From assembly GCA_016873455.1 (NCBI GenBank), contig VGXE01000009.1:1-64000 (forward strand): a stretch of 64,000 nucleotides of DNA, given 5' to 3'. This stretch comes from Nitrospira sp. Lineage in GTDB: Bacteria; Nitrospirota; Nitrospiria; Nitrospirales; Nitrospiraceae. The notes under the pieces were generated by a model. That model saw only the letters and a list, made by a program, of their open reading frames with translations, had not been told where the DNA came from and made no database searches. The position numbers and the translations under genes are program-made. Below, piece by piece: positions 6,748-16,852 of this stretch. Every line of letters starts with the position of its first letter. Positions within the stretch are counted from its first letter, which is position 1.

Positions 6748-6831
6748 CCCCGAATAAGTGCGGGGCAGAGGCTAATAAAGGTACGCCCCCGCCCCGTTCT
6801 GGTCCGAGCGGGAGGCACCGACTCAGACGAG
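6748..6831 (-). repeat. Tandem-hairpin element, copy A, in the tonB leader
   Basis: Minus-strand order: hairpin 1 (arms 6822-6828 and 6802-6808, with one G-U pair; plus-strand apex GAGGCA inside CGG/CCG), then hairpin 2 (CGGGGC at 6761-6766 with GCCCCG at 6791-6796). Here alone, CGGGG at 6761-6765 can instead pair with CCCCG at 6748-6752, so two mutually exclusive stems are possible. The element ends about 60 bases before tonB. No match to cobalamin, GEMM or other switch consensus that I know. Confidence 0.65.
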
Positions 6832-6899
6832 AGATGAACGCCCCTGAGATCAGTCAATCGCTTTGAAATCCGGAAACCGTCGAGGAATGTGACTATGCT

Positions 6900-6940
6900 C
6901 CTCATGGCGTGGGCGGGAGCGCTACGCCCCCGCCCGGCCG
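6900..6940 (-). terminator. Hairpin just after the receptor gene, possible terminator
   Basis: GGGCGGG (6907-6913) can pair with the CCCGCCC around 6923-6930, seven bases of pure GC with a short loop, within 50 bases of the receptor stop codon. It lacks a U-tract, so it may instead stabilise the 3' end or attenuate read-through into tonB. Confidence 0.4.
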
Positions 6941-6946
6941 TTTGTG

Positions 6947-9271
6947 TCAGAAGAATCCCAAGGTCACCCCGGCATAGACCGCCCGGCCATACCCGGCGAA
7001 GAATGCCTGCTGGCCTGCGGCCGCGGCATGGGTTTCACCGCCGATCACTGTGCCCGACGCGGCATACTTTCTATCCGCGATGTTGTCGACTTCCACGTAG
7101 AGTTTGGCAAACCGGAACCAGGAAGAATCCTTGAACTCGAAATGCTTATGTACGTTGATATTCGCAATCATGTAGGAGGGAATCCCGAACGTATTGCTGT
7201 TGTTCAGGAAGTAGCTGTTGTAATAACTCCCCTCGAACCAGGCACCCCAGCCGGTCGGCTCATGGTCGTAGGCAATCTTGCCGTTAAAGACATCGGTCGG
7301 CACATTCGCCACCTTCTTGCCATCCCGGCTGATGAACGCGTTAGTCCGATCCGAAAAATTGATGTACCGCGCGTCGATATGTGTATAGGCGCCGGACAAT
7401 CGGAGGCCGGTCACCGGCCGCCAGTCGACCGACGTTTCGACTCCTCGGTACTCGGACGAGTCAGCATTGACCGATGCAGTATTGCCGGATGAAATAGTCT
7501 GCGTAATGATTTCATCCCGGTAAAATGTCCAAAACCCGACCAGGTGGAAGATCAGTGTGGGGTGCAGCTGCATATCCGTGCCGAGTTCCACGTTCACATT
7601 TTTCTGTGGTTTCAGATTGAAGTTTTGTCCAGGCTGACCTGTGACCGGATCTCGAAGCAGATTGCTCATGGTCGGGATGCCGTAGCCCGTTGAACCCCGC
7701 ATCCAGTATTTGTAGCCGTCAACCGGCTTCCAGATCAGCGCCAACTCCGGGGCCCAATTGTCAAACGTACGAGATAAGCTGGGAGTGGAGGTAATCGATC
7801 CATTCGTTGAACTGTAGTTCGTTGAGGACACGCTGATACGGGACTGCTCGAAACCCAGGCCTGCAGCCAATATCCAGGTCGGCAGAAACTCCAATTCTTC
7901 GCGGAAACGGCCGCCGATGTTGAAAATGGACCCACGGCTGTTTTGAAGCAATCTCCCTTTCGTTCCAAATCCTCCACCAAGGTTCTGGAACGAGTTGGCC
8001 TTCTGCTCCATCTGATTGACAAAGAACCCGACGTAGCTCCTCAAGGGCATCGAACCCAGGCTGCCGTCATGCCGTAGATCGGTATAATGCTTGTAGTTCG
8101 GGTTGGTGTTCTCGGTGATCTGAGCAAACGATTGCTGAATGTCTTTGACATCATAGTCGGCTTCGATCGTCAAAACCGTATTCGCGCCGATCTGCCTCTC
8201 GTAAATCCCTCCGACGATCGTGCGCCGATCGACTCGGCTTTGATTGCGACTGACCGCATCCGTGCCGGCTTGCCGCTCGTCGGCCAGAAATTGCGCCTGA
8301 TTAAGCCTGGTCGGCACCTTCGTATTGAGCCAATTTGTGATGCCTTTGAAAAAGAAGGTCTGCTTGTCATCCAGCTTGAAGCGCAGATTGAAGTTGAGCG
8401 TTTGCGTATTGTAGTTGCTGTGCTGGATAAACCCATCTTCCGCAACCTGACTACCGAATAGGGCGATATCGAATCGCTCCGTTTCTTGGCCGATAGCGAC
8501 GCCGTATTTCTGATACCCGTACGACCCGCCGGAGAAGAACGTTTCCAGACCATTGATGTCACTCCCCCGCCTGGTACGGAAATGCACCATGCCGCCGAGG
8601 GCATAATTGTCATAGAGCGACGACGCTGCGCCACGAATGACGTCGACGCTGCGCATGAACCAGGGATCGTGTATGTCGAGACGCGAGAGGCCGTCCGATT
8701 GCGTTTGGATAAAGCCGTCCTCGTAGATCTTGATCTCGCGAACCGCGAATGTCGTCTTGGCCCCCTGCCCGCGAATCATGATGCTGAAATCACGCGGCCC
8801 GTTGGCCTGGCGCAGAACGACTCCAGGAAGTGATTCCATGGACTCCTTCATCGTTCTCGTGGGCTGCGAATCCGTTTCGGACGGAACGGTCGCCGACAAC
8901 GACACACCCTCCGGCCGCTTTTGAAACCGCTTGCTGACGATGCTCATATCAGCCAACTCGAAATCCGGCTCGGCCGCCGATGCGGACTCGTGATCGGCAT
9001 CTTTCGAGAGACCTGATGGAGCTTCGGTTTTCTCCTTGATGATGGCCGGACGTTCCGATTCGGATGTGCCACCGTCTTGCTTCTGCTTCAGTTCGTCCAA
9101 TTCCTGCAGGATGTTCTTGAGCTGGCCGCGCAGTTCGCGTTCGCGCGGCGAAGGCGACGAATCGGCAGACGGGGTGTCCTGCGCGAATGCCGCGCCTCCG
9201 GCCAACACGATCACCGACAGCCCCAGCATCGTTGCGTATCGTCTTCGAAAAATAGACACCTGTTTCAACAT
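6947..9271 (-). CDS. TonB-dependent outer-membrane receptor
   Basis: A 774-residue protein: signal peptide to about residue 30 (ending GGAAFAQ), then an unusual short predicted coiled coil (RERELRGQLKNILQELDELK). A TonB-box-like stretch (DMSIVSKR) precedes a plug domain with MESLPGVVLRQ, IMIRGQGAK and SVDVIRGAASSLYDNYALGG, followed by a 22-strand barrel ending in the aromatic GRAVYAGVTLGFF. It imports a scarce ligand using ExbBD-TonB. The ligand cannot be read from sequence; the neighbours (His/Cys-rich proteins, HMA-like protein, TlpA) argue for a metal or metal chelate, copper being my best guess. GGAGTGATTC precedes the ATG at 9271. Confidence 0.92.
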   Translation of the reverse strand: MLKQVSIFRRRYATMLGLSVIVLAGGAAFAQDTPSADSSPSPRERELRGQLKNILQELDELKQKQDGGTSESERPAIIKEKTEAPSGLSKDADHESASAAEPDFELADMSIVSKRFQKRPEGVSLSATVPSETDSQPTRTMKESMESLPGVVLRQANGPRDFSIMIRGQGAKTTFAVREIKIYEDGFIQTQSDGLSRLDIHDPWFMRSVDVIRGAASSLYDNYALGGMVHFRTRRGSDINGLETFFSGGSYGYQKYGVAIGQETERFDIALFGSQVAEDGFIQHSNYNTQTLNFNLRFKLDDKQTFFFKGITNWLNTKVPTRLNQAQFLADERQAGTDAVSRNQSRVDRRTIVGGIYERQIGANTVLTIEADYDVKDIQQSFAQITENTNPNYKHYTDLRHDGSLGSMPLRSYVGFFVNQMEQKANSFQNLGGGFGTKGRLLQNSRGSIFNIGGRFREELEFLPTWILAAGLGFEQSRISVSSTNYSSTNGSITSTPSLSRTFDNWAPELALIWKPVDGYKYWMRGSTGYGIPTMSNLLRDPVTGQPGQNFNLKPQKNVNVELGTDMQLHPTLIFHLVGFWTFYRDEIITQTISSGNTASVNADSSEYRGVETSVDWRPVTGLRLSGAYTHIDARYINFSDRTNAFISRDGKKVANVPTDVFNGKIAYDHEPTGWGAWFEGSYYNSYFLNNSNTFGIPSYMIANINVHKHFEFKDSSWFRFAKLYVEVDNIADRKYAASGTVIGGETHAAAAGQQAFFAGYGRAVYAGVTLGFF

Positions 9272-9375
9272 GATGAATCACTCCTTCGCATGTATTGAGA
9301 AACGCACGGCTCGCTGCGCAAACCCTCTTGGGCCGCACAGCGGTATCCTGAGTGAAAATGTTGTTGGAATAGGGA

Positions 9376-9681
9376 TCAGCGTGGGGGAGCGCGGGAACGG
9401 CACAGCGTCTGAAACGAATCCGAAAGCGGTACCACACCGCCCAGCCACAACATGGCCACGAAGGCAAAGAGGGCGGCCTGCGGTACAGCCGTCAACGCAG
9501 CGGCAATCGGGTTGACCTCGCAGACCCAGGCACAGAGCACCGAGTACGCGGCGGGCGACTGGTCGTGATGATGGTGCGATGACGGTAGGGCGTGCAGAAA
9601 GAAGCAGCCGGCCGCGCCAACCGTCAATGCAACGTAGAGCAGCAGCAACCCGATGGCTACTGAAGGAAGGTTGCGTCTCAT
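9376..9681 (-). CDS. Small His-rich membrane protein with LCAWVC motif (paralogue B)
   Basis: A 101-residue protein: a hydrophobic N-terminus (SVAIGLLLLYVALTVGAAGC), four consecutive His at 36-39, LCAWVC with Cys50 and Cys54, and a second hydrophobic helix (AALFAFVAMLWLGGVV) that the other two paralogues lack. The ATG overlaps the tlpA stop (ATGA), so it is coupled to the thioredoxin, and the receptor follows on the same strand. The CxxxC pair next to a TlpA-type oxidoreductase suggests that TlpA reduces these cysteines before metal loading; that is inference. Confidence 0.7.
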   Translation of the reverse strand: MRRNLPSVAIGLLLLYVALTVGAAGCFFLHALPSSHHHHDQSPAAYSVLCAWVCEVNPIAAALTAVPQAALFAFVAMLWLGGVVPLSDSFQTLCRSRAPPR

Positions 9682-10238
9682 CTGCTGCCCTTAAGGATGT
9701 GCCGCACCAGCGCCACCGATTCGTCGCCATCCCAGGCGCGCGGGCCGACAGCACGGCCGACGGTGCGGCTATCCTGCGCAATCAACACCGTCGTCGGAAG
9801 CCCCCGCACCATGAACGCTCTTGACACATCTTCCTGCTCATCGAACAACACCGTCAGACGGATGCCCAAATGGTCGAGAAACTGCTTGATGCCCTGCGGA
9901 TGCAAGTCCGTCGTCACCGTCACCACCCGCACCTGCATGGGATCGAATTGCGCTTGCAACTTGGCGAGCGACGGCATCTCCTCTTTGCAGGGCCCGCACC
10001 AGGTCGCCCAAAAATTCAGGATCACCACTTTCCCCGCCAGCTCTTTCGAGTGCAGCGTGCCGCCGTCGAGCGATTTGAGATCGAACGCCACCGCCGGAGC
10101 ACCGGCTGTGATGCGCGTGACACGCAGAGCGGCGAAGGGATCGCCGGCGGCGCTCTGCGCGGGATCGCTGACAGCGAGCAGCAGCGCGCACCCGGCGAGC
10201 AGCGAACCAATCACCTGGCAATACCGTCTACGGTCCAT
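9678..10238 (-). CDS. TlpA-family thiol:disulfide oxidoreductase
   Basis: A periplasmic thioredoxin-fold protein of about 186 residues: signal/anchor at 1-30, then an AhpC/TSA-like start (AFDLKSLDGGTLHSKELAGK) and the active site FWATWCGPCKEEMPS with Cys81 and Cys84. A later GLPTTVLIAQ segment carries the cis-Pro loop. Start at 10238 (MDRRRYC) follows AGGCAGGAAG; a longer frame from 10319 would overlap the upstream gene without any signal peptide. It overlaps the beta-propeller gene by 11 bases upstream and the His-rich gene by four downstream. The likely job is keeping metal-site cysteines of the neighbouring exported proteins reduced. Confidence 0.9.
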   Translation of the reverse strand: MDRRRYCQVIGSLLAGCALLLAVSDPAQSAAGDPFAALRVTRITAGAPAVAFDLKSLDGGTLHSKELAGKVVILNFWATWCGPCKEEMPSLAKLQAQFDPMQVRVVTVTTDLHPQGIKQFLDHLGIRLTVLFDEQEDVSRAFMVRGLPTTVLIAQDSRTVGRAVGPRAWDGDESVALVRHILKGSR

Positions 10239-11541
10239 GGCTTCCTGCCTTTCCAACCGCCACGGCCGCCATCGGGAGCTGCATGGTTTGCAGCACCAAT
10301 CGATGAGCGGGCATTGCATGCTCTTTCCAACCCATGACGACCGTTCCCTGTTGATTGACCGCCACAGTCGGAGTCTGCCCGTTCTTCTCGTTCAGTTTCA
10401 CCGGTTGGCTGAACGACCGGCCTCGATCAATCGAGTAGCTGGCCACGACTTCCCGGCGGACGGGCGACTGCTCCTCCCAAATCACGACGATTCTCCCGTC
10501 CGGATCGGCCGCCATCTGCGGATGGTCGGGAAATGTGCCCTTGGAGCGGTTCAGTTGCTTCTTGTCAGAAAAGGTCCGGCCCTGGTCGTCGGAATAGGCC
10601 ACATAAATCGCGGGGGTTTCATCGGCGCCTTCCGTGTACCACACCACATAGAGACGGCCCAATCGGTCCACACCAAGCGACGCCGGCCGATGTGGGCAGG
10701 CAGGATAGACCCACCGATCGTTCCCCACCACTACTGAAGAAGAATAGGTTTCGCCGCCATCTGTCGAACGAGACACCACGGTTTCACGGACATTGCCGTC
10801 GAAAATCTTCCGCCAGGCGGCGTACACAACACCATCCGCCGACGTGGCCAACGCCGTCCTGCAACAGACGCAGGTCTCATCATCGACCTTCAGATTCTTG
10901 GCGATGGTGCGCCCCCGATCCGTCGATCTCGCCGCAAACGTCCCCGGCTCTTTCTTGCCTTCGCGGCCGTCGATCCACGCCACATGCACCGTCCCGTCCG
11001 GCGCGACGTGCAGCGAATCGAACGTATGCTGGATGACTTGCCCGTCGTCGTTCACCAGCACCGACGGCGCAAACGTGCGGCCTCCGTCGCCGGACCGGCT
11101 GAGCCGCAGCTCGCCCGCAAACGGCTTGTCCGATGTGATCTTCGGATGGGTCATCGACCACGTGACGTAGACATCGTTTCCTCGAACAGCCAAGGCCGGC
11201 GATTCCTGCCGATAGTACGGATTCTCACCCGCCTGGTTGACACGCACGGGAGCACCGAGCGCCCCCCCCGGCTTGTCCGATCGCGCAAACAAGATGGTGC
11301 GGGTATCTTTGTCTTCTTCCACCCATGCGGCGAAGACGAACCCTTGATCGTCAATTTGCACAGTCGGACCGACCACGTTCTTCGCCTGATGGACCGTTAT
11401 ATGCTTGGAGCCCATGGCGACGGGCGGCTCGGAAGTGGCCCAGGCTGGCTCCGCCGGCGCTGAACCTCCCACGATCAACGCGGCACAGAGGGCCCGCGCC
11501 ATGTTTCCCGTCAACCACGAAATGGATTTTGTGCTTATCAC
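10228..11541 (-). CDS. Exported sialidase-like (BNR) beta-propeller protein with Cys motifs
   Basis: About 437 residues with a signal peptide ending AEPAWA and at least five Asp-box repeats of the S-x-D-x-G-x-x-(F/Y) type (SGDGGRTFAPS, STDRGRTIAK, STDGGETYSS, SDDQGRTFSD, SIDRGRSFSQ), the six-bladed propeller pattern of sialidases. Catalytic sialidase residues are not evident. Inserted between blades is ETCVCCRTA and, one blade later, YPACPHRP, giving a Cys/His set that could bind metal. The gene ends inside tlpA. The start is uncertain: GTG 11541 has GCAGG upstream and gives a Lys-containing signal peptide; ATG 11502 and ATG 11574 are alternatives. I infer a periplasmic metal-handling protein, not a glycosidase. 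Confidence 0.75.
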   Translation of the reverse strand: MISTKSISWLTGNMARALCAALIVGGSAPAEPAWATSEPPVAMGSKHITVHQAKNVVGPTVQIDDQGFVFAAWVEEDKDTRTILFARSDKPGGALGAPVRVNQAGENPYYRQESPALAVRGNDVYVTWSMTHPKITSDKPFAGELRLSRSGDGGRTFAPSVLVNDDGQVIQHTFDSLHVAPDGTVHVAWIDGREGKKEPGTFAARSTDRGRTIAKNLKVDDETCVCCRTALATSADGVVYAAWRKIFDGNVRETVVSRSTDGGETYSSSVVVGNDRWVYPACPHRPASLGVDRLGRLYVVWYTEGADETPAIYVAYSDDQGRTFSDKKQLNRSKGTFPDHPQMAADPDGRIVVIWEEQSPVRREVVASYSIDRGRSFSQPVKLNEKNGQTPTVAVNQQGTVVMGWKEHAMPAHRLVLQTMQLPMAAVAVGKAGSHGP

Positions 11542-11551
11542 GATACGCCTG

Positions 11552-12400
11552 CTAATTGGCCAAACTGTAGACAATGGGAAGACTCACGGTGATCAGCGGC
11601 TTCCCGATGGCATGTTTCATGTGAAGCGGGCATGCGAGCTTCACGGTCTCCATCGCGGCCGCGTCAAGGATGCTGTGGCCGGAACTTTTCTGGATCGAGA
11701 CCTCCACCAGCTGGCCATTCGACCGGATGACGGCCTTCAGAAGGACTTTCCCTTCCTGGCCGTTCATACGGGCCGAATTGGGATACCGTTTCAGTTCCGC
11801 CACCCGCTTCCAGAGCGACTCCGCTAACCAGCGGTTGTCCACCTTGGCATCGGACACCGGCTCGATGGACTTGGCCGCCTGCATCGGTGCGTCTTCCACA
11901 GCCGGCGCAGTGTCGCTGCCGTGAGAAGTCGAGGGGGACGGACTGTCCTGCTGCGCGGACGGGACCGGGGTTGCATACGCAGTCGGCTCATACGCCGGAG
12001 TAGGCGCCGATGCCACCACTGGTTCAGCATGCGCAACCGGCTCCGGCTCTTTCGCTTCTATCACCGGTACCGGTTCGACCTTCGGCTCAATTGGCTTGAC
12101 CGACTCCATAACCGGCTGAACCATCTGCATCGGCTGTCGAGGCTCCGTGCGTTGCACGACCGGCTCAGGCCTTGGCTTAACAGCCGGGGCAGGCTTCGCG
12201 ACCGGTTCGACCTGCTTGGGCATCGGCTCCGGTCGCGTCGCTTGCACCAATGCGACCTCCCATTTGAAGATCTCCTCTTTCACAACCGGTGTGATCTGCG
12301 TCAAAAAGGCAAGCCCCAAGACCACCGCCATACTATGCACGGCGAGCGAAATGCCCCACGCCGAGAGAAAAGACCGTTGCTCATCCGCCTGTGTCATCAT
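11552..12400 (-). CDS. tonB: Energy transducer TonB (copy 2)
   Basis: Same architecture as copy 1: anchor AWGISLAVHSMAVVLGLAFL, Pro-rich spacer, and a C-terminal domain with VAELKRYPNSARMNGQEGKV through the final PIVYSLAN. Long blocks of the spacer and C-terminus are identical to copy 1; differences cluster in ILDAAAME against RAPDEAAIE and in the Ser/Pro-rich part. The start at 12400 (MMTQADEQ) aligns with copy 1; an upstream ATG at 12457 would run through the truncated thioredoxin gene. It lies 8 bases after that gene and just before the beta-propeller gene. Confidence 0.93.
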   Translation of the reverse strand: MMTQADEQRSFLSAWGISLAVHSMAVVLGLAFLTQITPVVKEEIFKWEVALVQATRPEPMPKQVEPVAKPAPAVKPRPEPVVQRTEPRQPMQMVQPVMESVKPIEPKVEPVPVIEAKEPEPVAHAEPVVASAPTPAYEPTAYATPVPSAQQDSPSPSTSHGSDTAPAVEDAPMQAAKSIEPVSDAKVDNRWLAESLWKRVAELKRYPNSARMNGQEGKVLLKAVIRSNGQLVEVSIQKSSGHSILDAAAMETVKLACPLHMKHAIGKPLITVSLPIVYSLAN

Positions 12401-12408
12401 GGTTTTGC

Positions 12409-12687
12409 TCACGCAACTTCGGACTGTTTCAATATTTCCGTCGTGCAGGGCGCGCACCAGGTCGCCCAGAAATTCACGAGCACGACCTTGCCCCGATACT
12501 GGCTGAGACTCTGACTCTTGCCTTCCAAATCGACCAGGTGGAAATCCTCAGCCGTCGTGCCGACCGCCGGCACCCGCGAGCCCATTCCCCATGCCAATCC
12601 TGCCCCCAGCGCCAACGCTGCCGCGGCAACCGCCAGGCTCTGCCTCAGAGAGTTCCGATTCAGCTGTGAGAATAGAGACCGGCTCAT
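12409..12687 (-). CDS. TlpA/thioredoxin-like protein truncated just after its CxxC motif
   Basis: The 92-residue frame has a signal peptide (SLAVAAAALALGAGLAWGMG), a redoxin opening (DFHLVDLEGKSQSLSQYRGK) and the active site NFWATWCAPC (Cys78, Cys81). It ends 11 residues later, whereas family members continue for 70-90 more residues, including the cis-Pro loop needed for the fold. It is therefore almost certainly a broken gene. The break lies 8 bases before tonB copy 2, so the deletion or recombination that placed tonB here probably removed its 3' half. It may still be translated. Confidence 0.75.
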   Translation of the reverse strand: MSRSLFSQLNRNSLRQSLAVAAAALALGAGLAWGMGSRVPAVGTTAEDFHLVDLEGKSQSLSQYRGKVVLVNFWATWCAPCTTEILKQSEVA

Positions 12688-12725
12688 GATGAGCGTCTCC
12701 AGAACAATCCAGATAGACGAACTGC

Positions 12726-12788
12726 GTGGACCCGTGGCCCGGGGAATGTAATCTGCTATCGCCTTATTGCCCCGGGAAGTAGGGTCAC
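12726..12788. other. Nested stem-loop upstream of the truncated thioredoxin gene
   Basis: CCCGGGG (12738-12744) pairs with CCCCGGG (12770-12776) around a 25-base loop, and outside it GTGGACCC (12726-12733) pairs with GGGTCAC (12782-12788) with one bulge. It sits between two minus-strand genes of the metal locus and could be a transcript-processing or attenuation signal. It is not one of the tandem-hairpin copies. Confidence 0.45.
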
Positions 12789-12800
12789 ATGGACGTGGAA

Positions 12801-13100
12801 TCAGCGAAGAGGAGGACCGCGAGTGGTTGGAGCGCTCTCGTGGTGAACCGGCAGCCCGCCGATGGTGGCCAATTCATGAAGTTCGATCGGAGCCAGCTCA
12901 TGCGGCGTGGGAGCAACGACCGCTTCCCACCCTTGTCCGACGGCGCACATCCAGGAGCACAGCACCGTGCCGTGGGTGGCCGCCTGATGGTGCGCATGGT
13001 GCCCGGCGTGTTCGACGGATTCCGCCTGCGCGAGTCCGCCGATGGACAAGACGCAGAGCACAAGCAGCATCGACAGAACTTTGAGGAGATAGTGATTCAT
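12801..13100 (-). CDS. Small exported His-rich protein with LCSWMC motif (paralogue C)
   Basis: A 99-residue protein with a clear cleavable signal peptide (LLKVLSMLLVLCVLSIGGLAQA), a His cluster (31, 34, 35, 37, 38, 43) and LCSWMC with Cys48 and Cys52. A further His-containing region (PHELAPIELHELATIGGLPVHHES) follows. It is the first gene of the minus-strand metal locus and is divergent from secA. The His-cluster to L-C-x-W-x-C spacing is the same as in the proteins at 5485 and 9376, though the rest of the sequences differ. Function unknown; extracytoplasmic metal binding is inferred. Confidence 0.7.
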   Translation of the reverse strand: MNHYLLKVLSMLLVLCVLSIGGLAQAESVEHAGHHAHHQAATHGTVLCSWMCAVGQGWEAVVAPTPHELAPIELHELATIGGLPVHHESAPTTRGPPLR

Positions 13101-13274
13101 CGACCCACAGCTTACGATATCTTGGAGTAATGATAATGGACTGGCGCAAACCCTGTCAAGCCATCGGCTTGCCTGTCCGGCTCAGTCAGAGATTGTAGGA
13201 TTCATCGGAAAGATACTGTATACTGCGCCGATTACTTTTTTGAATCACCACAGCTCGATCCACACGGTACTACT

Positions 13275-16001
<2,727 letters not shown>

Positions 16002-16852
16002 GAGGGGAGAGGCGGCAGTCGCGCTGACTCGTTCTCCACCTCTCGGAACGACCCTTCCGGGCTCCGGCTGGACGGAATCCTTCGGAAATTCCCTCGCAGG
16101 CTCGGTCAGTTTCCGCTTTCCTTCCTGCCGGAGCCTCGGTGGGTCCCCGCTCCTTCAGTAACGAACTCTGCAACACGAACTGCCGCCAGTGAAGGGGGAA
16201 ATGAGTGAAAGCTATGTGTCCCCCTAGCCTCTGGCGAGGTGCAGCGCTTCGGCAAGAACGGTTCCCGAGTCTCCGCGTAAGTCGCCACAGCCCCGGTGAT
16301 CCCTTGAGAGTGGGAAGAGAAGAAACCACTGCGGCGCAATGTCGTCGCGCTTGGCTCTTTCTTCTCACATTGATAGGGGCCACCGCATGCCGATCGCAGA
16401 AGCTCCCAGCCCCCACACCCGAGTCCAGAAGAGAAAAGAAGGAAGAGCAAGGCTATTGCGTCGAAACGACGCAAAGCCGGCGTGTGCCTTCTCGATGGCC
16501 AATCAATACAGCAGGCGCCATGCCGAAGACCGAAGGTCCAGCCCCACTGCCAAGCTAGAGGAAAAAGGAGGTAGGGAGAGGTGCTGTGCTTCTTGGCCTG
16601 CAGTCACCCACAGAGTTTCGGCAGGAACGGTTCCCGAGTTTCCGTTTTCCATGCGCAGGAATCTTGGTTGGTGTCCGCTCAAAGAATGACGAAACTCGCC
16701 CGCGGAGAGCAATGCTCGGTTGGCGTCAACTGGCTTCAGCTATGGGTTTGCCTGGAAATTAGGTGATTTTAGTTGGCCAATCGAGCACGTTGCGATAGCA
16801 TCCTCACGTCGGGGAGCGGACCACCGTTTCAAGAGAAAGGGATGCTTCAATC
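16002..16852. other. 850-base non-coding spacer with degenerate repeats
   Basis: I see no supportable gene. A 29-base sequence at 16247-16275 (cttcggcaagaacggttccc onward) recurs at 16615-16643 with about three changes. The following bases at 16635-16697 resemble 16107-16170, so the spacer holds two or three diverged copies of a roughly 100-base unit. A strong hairpin lies at 16451-16478. GAGAGG/CCTCTC arms right after secA could be its terminator. Confidence 0.5.
16451..16478 (+). other. Strong hairpin in the spacer after secA
   Basis: TTGCGTCG (16456-16463) and CGACGCAA (16467-16474) pair perfectly around AAA, and GGCT (16451-16454) pairs with AGCC (16475-16478) across a one-base bulge, giving a 12-pair stem. 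The end CGACGCAAAGCC resembles part of the c-di-GMP-I riboswitch core, but the rest of that consensus is missing. Confidence 0.5.

Noticed and set aside
6748-6831. Cobalamin riboswitch upstream of tonB
   Set aside because: No B12-box or GCCACTG core, and the element also precedes an HMA-like gene. The structure is two plain hairpins.
9960-12480. Translational frameshift joining the truncated thioredoxin to the downstream tonB
   Set aside because: TonB has its own start aligned with copy 1, and no slippery sequence is visible at the break.
13193-13224. secA promoter (TTGTAG and TATACT)
   Set aside because: The -10-like box is good, but the spacing to the -35-like sequence is 20 bases and no better -35 exists, so it is not listed as a feature.
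16451-16500. Possible c-di-GMP-I (GEMM) riboswitch because of CGACGCAAAGCC
   Set aside because: Only the 3' half of the P2 region matches. The GGCAAACC strand, the spacing and the second helix are missing, and the bases form a simple perfect hairpin.
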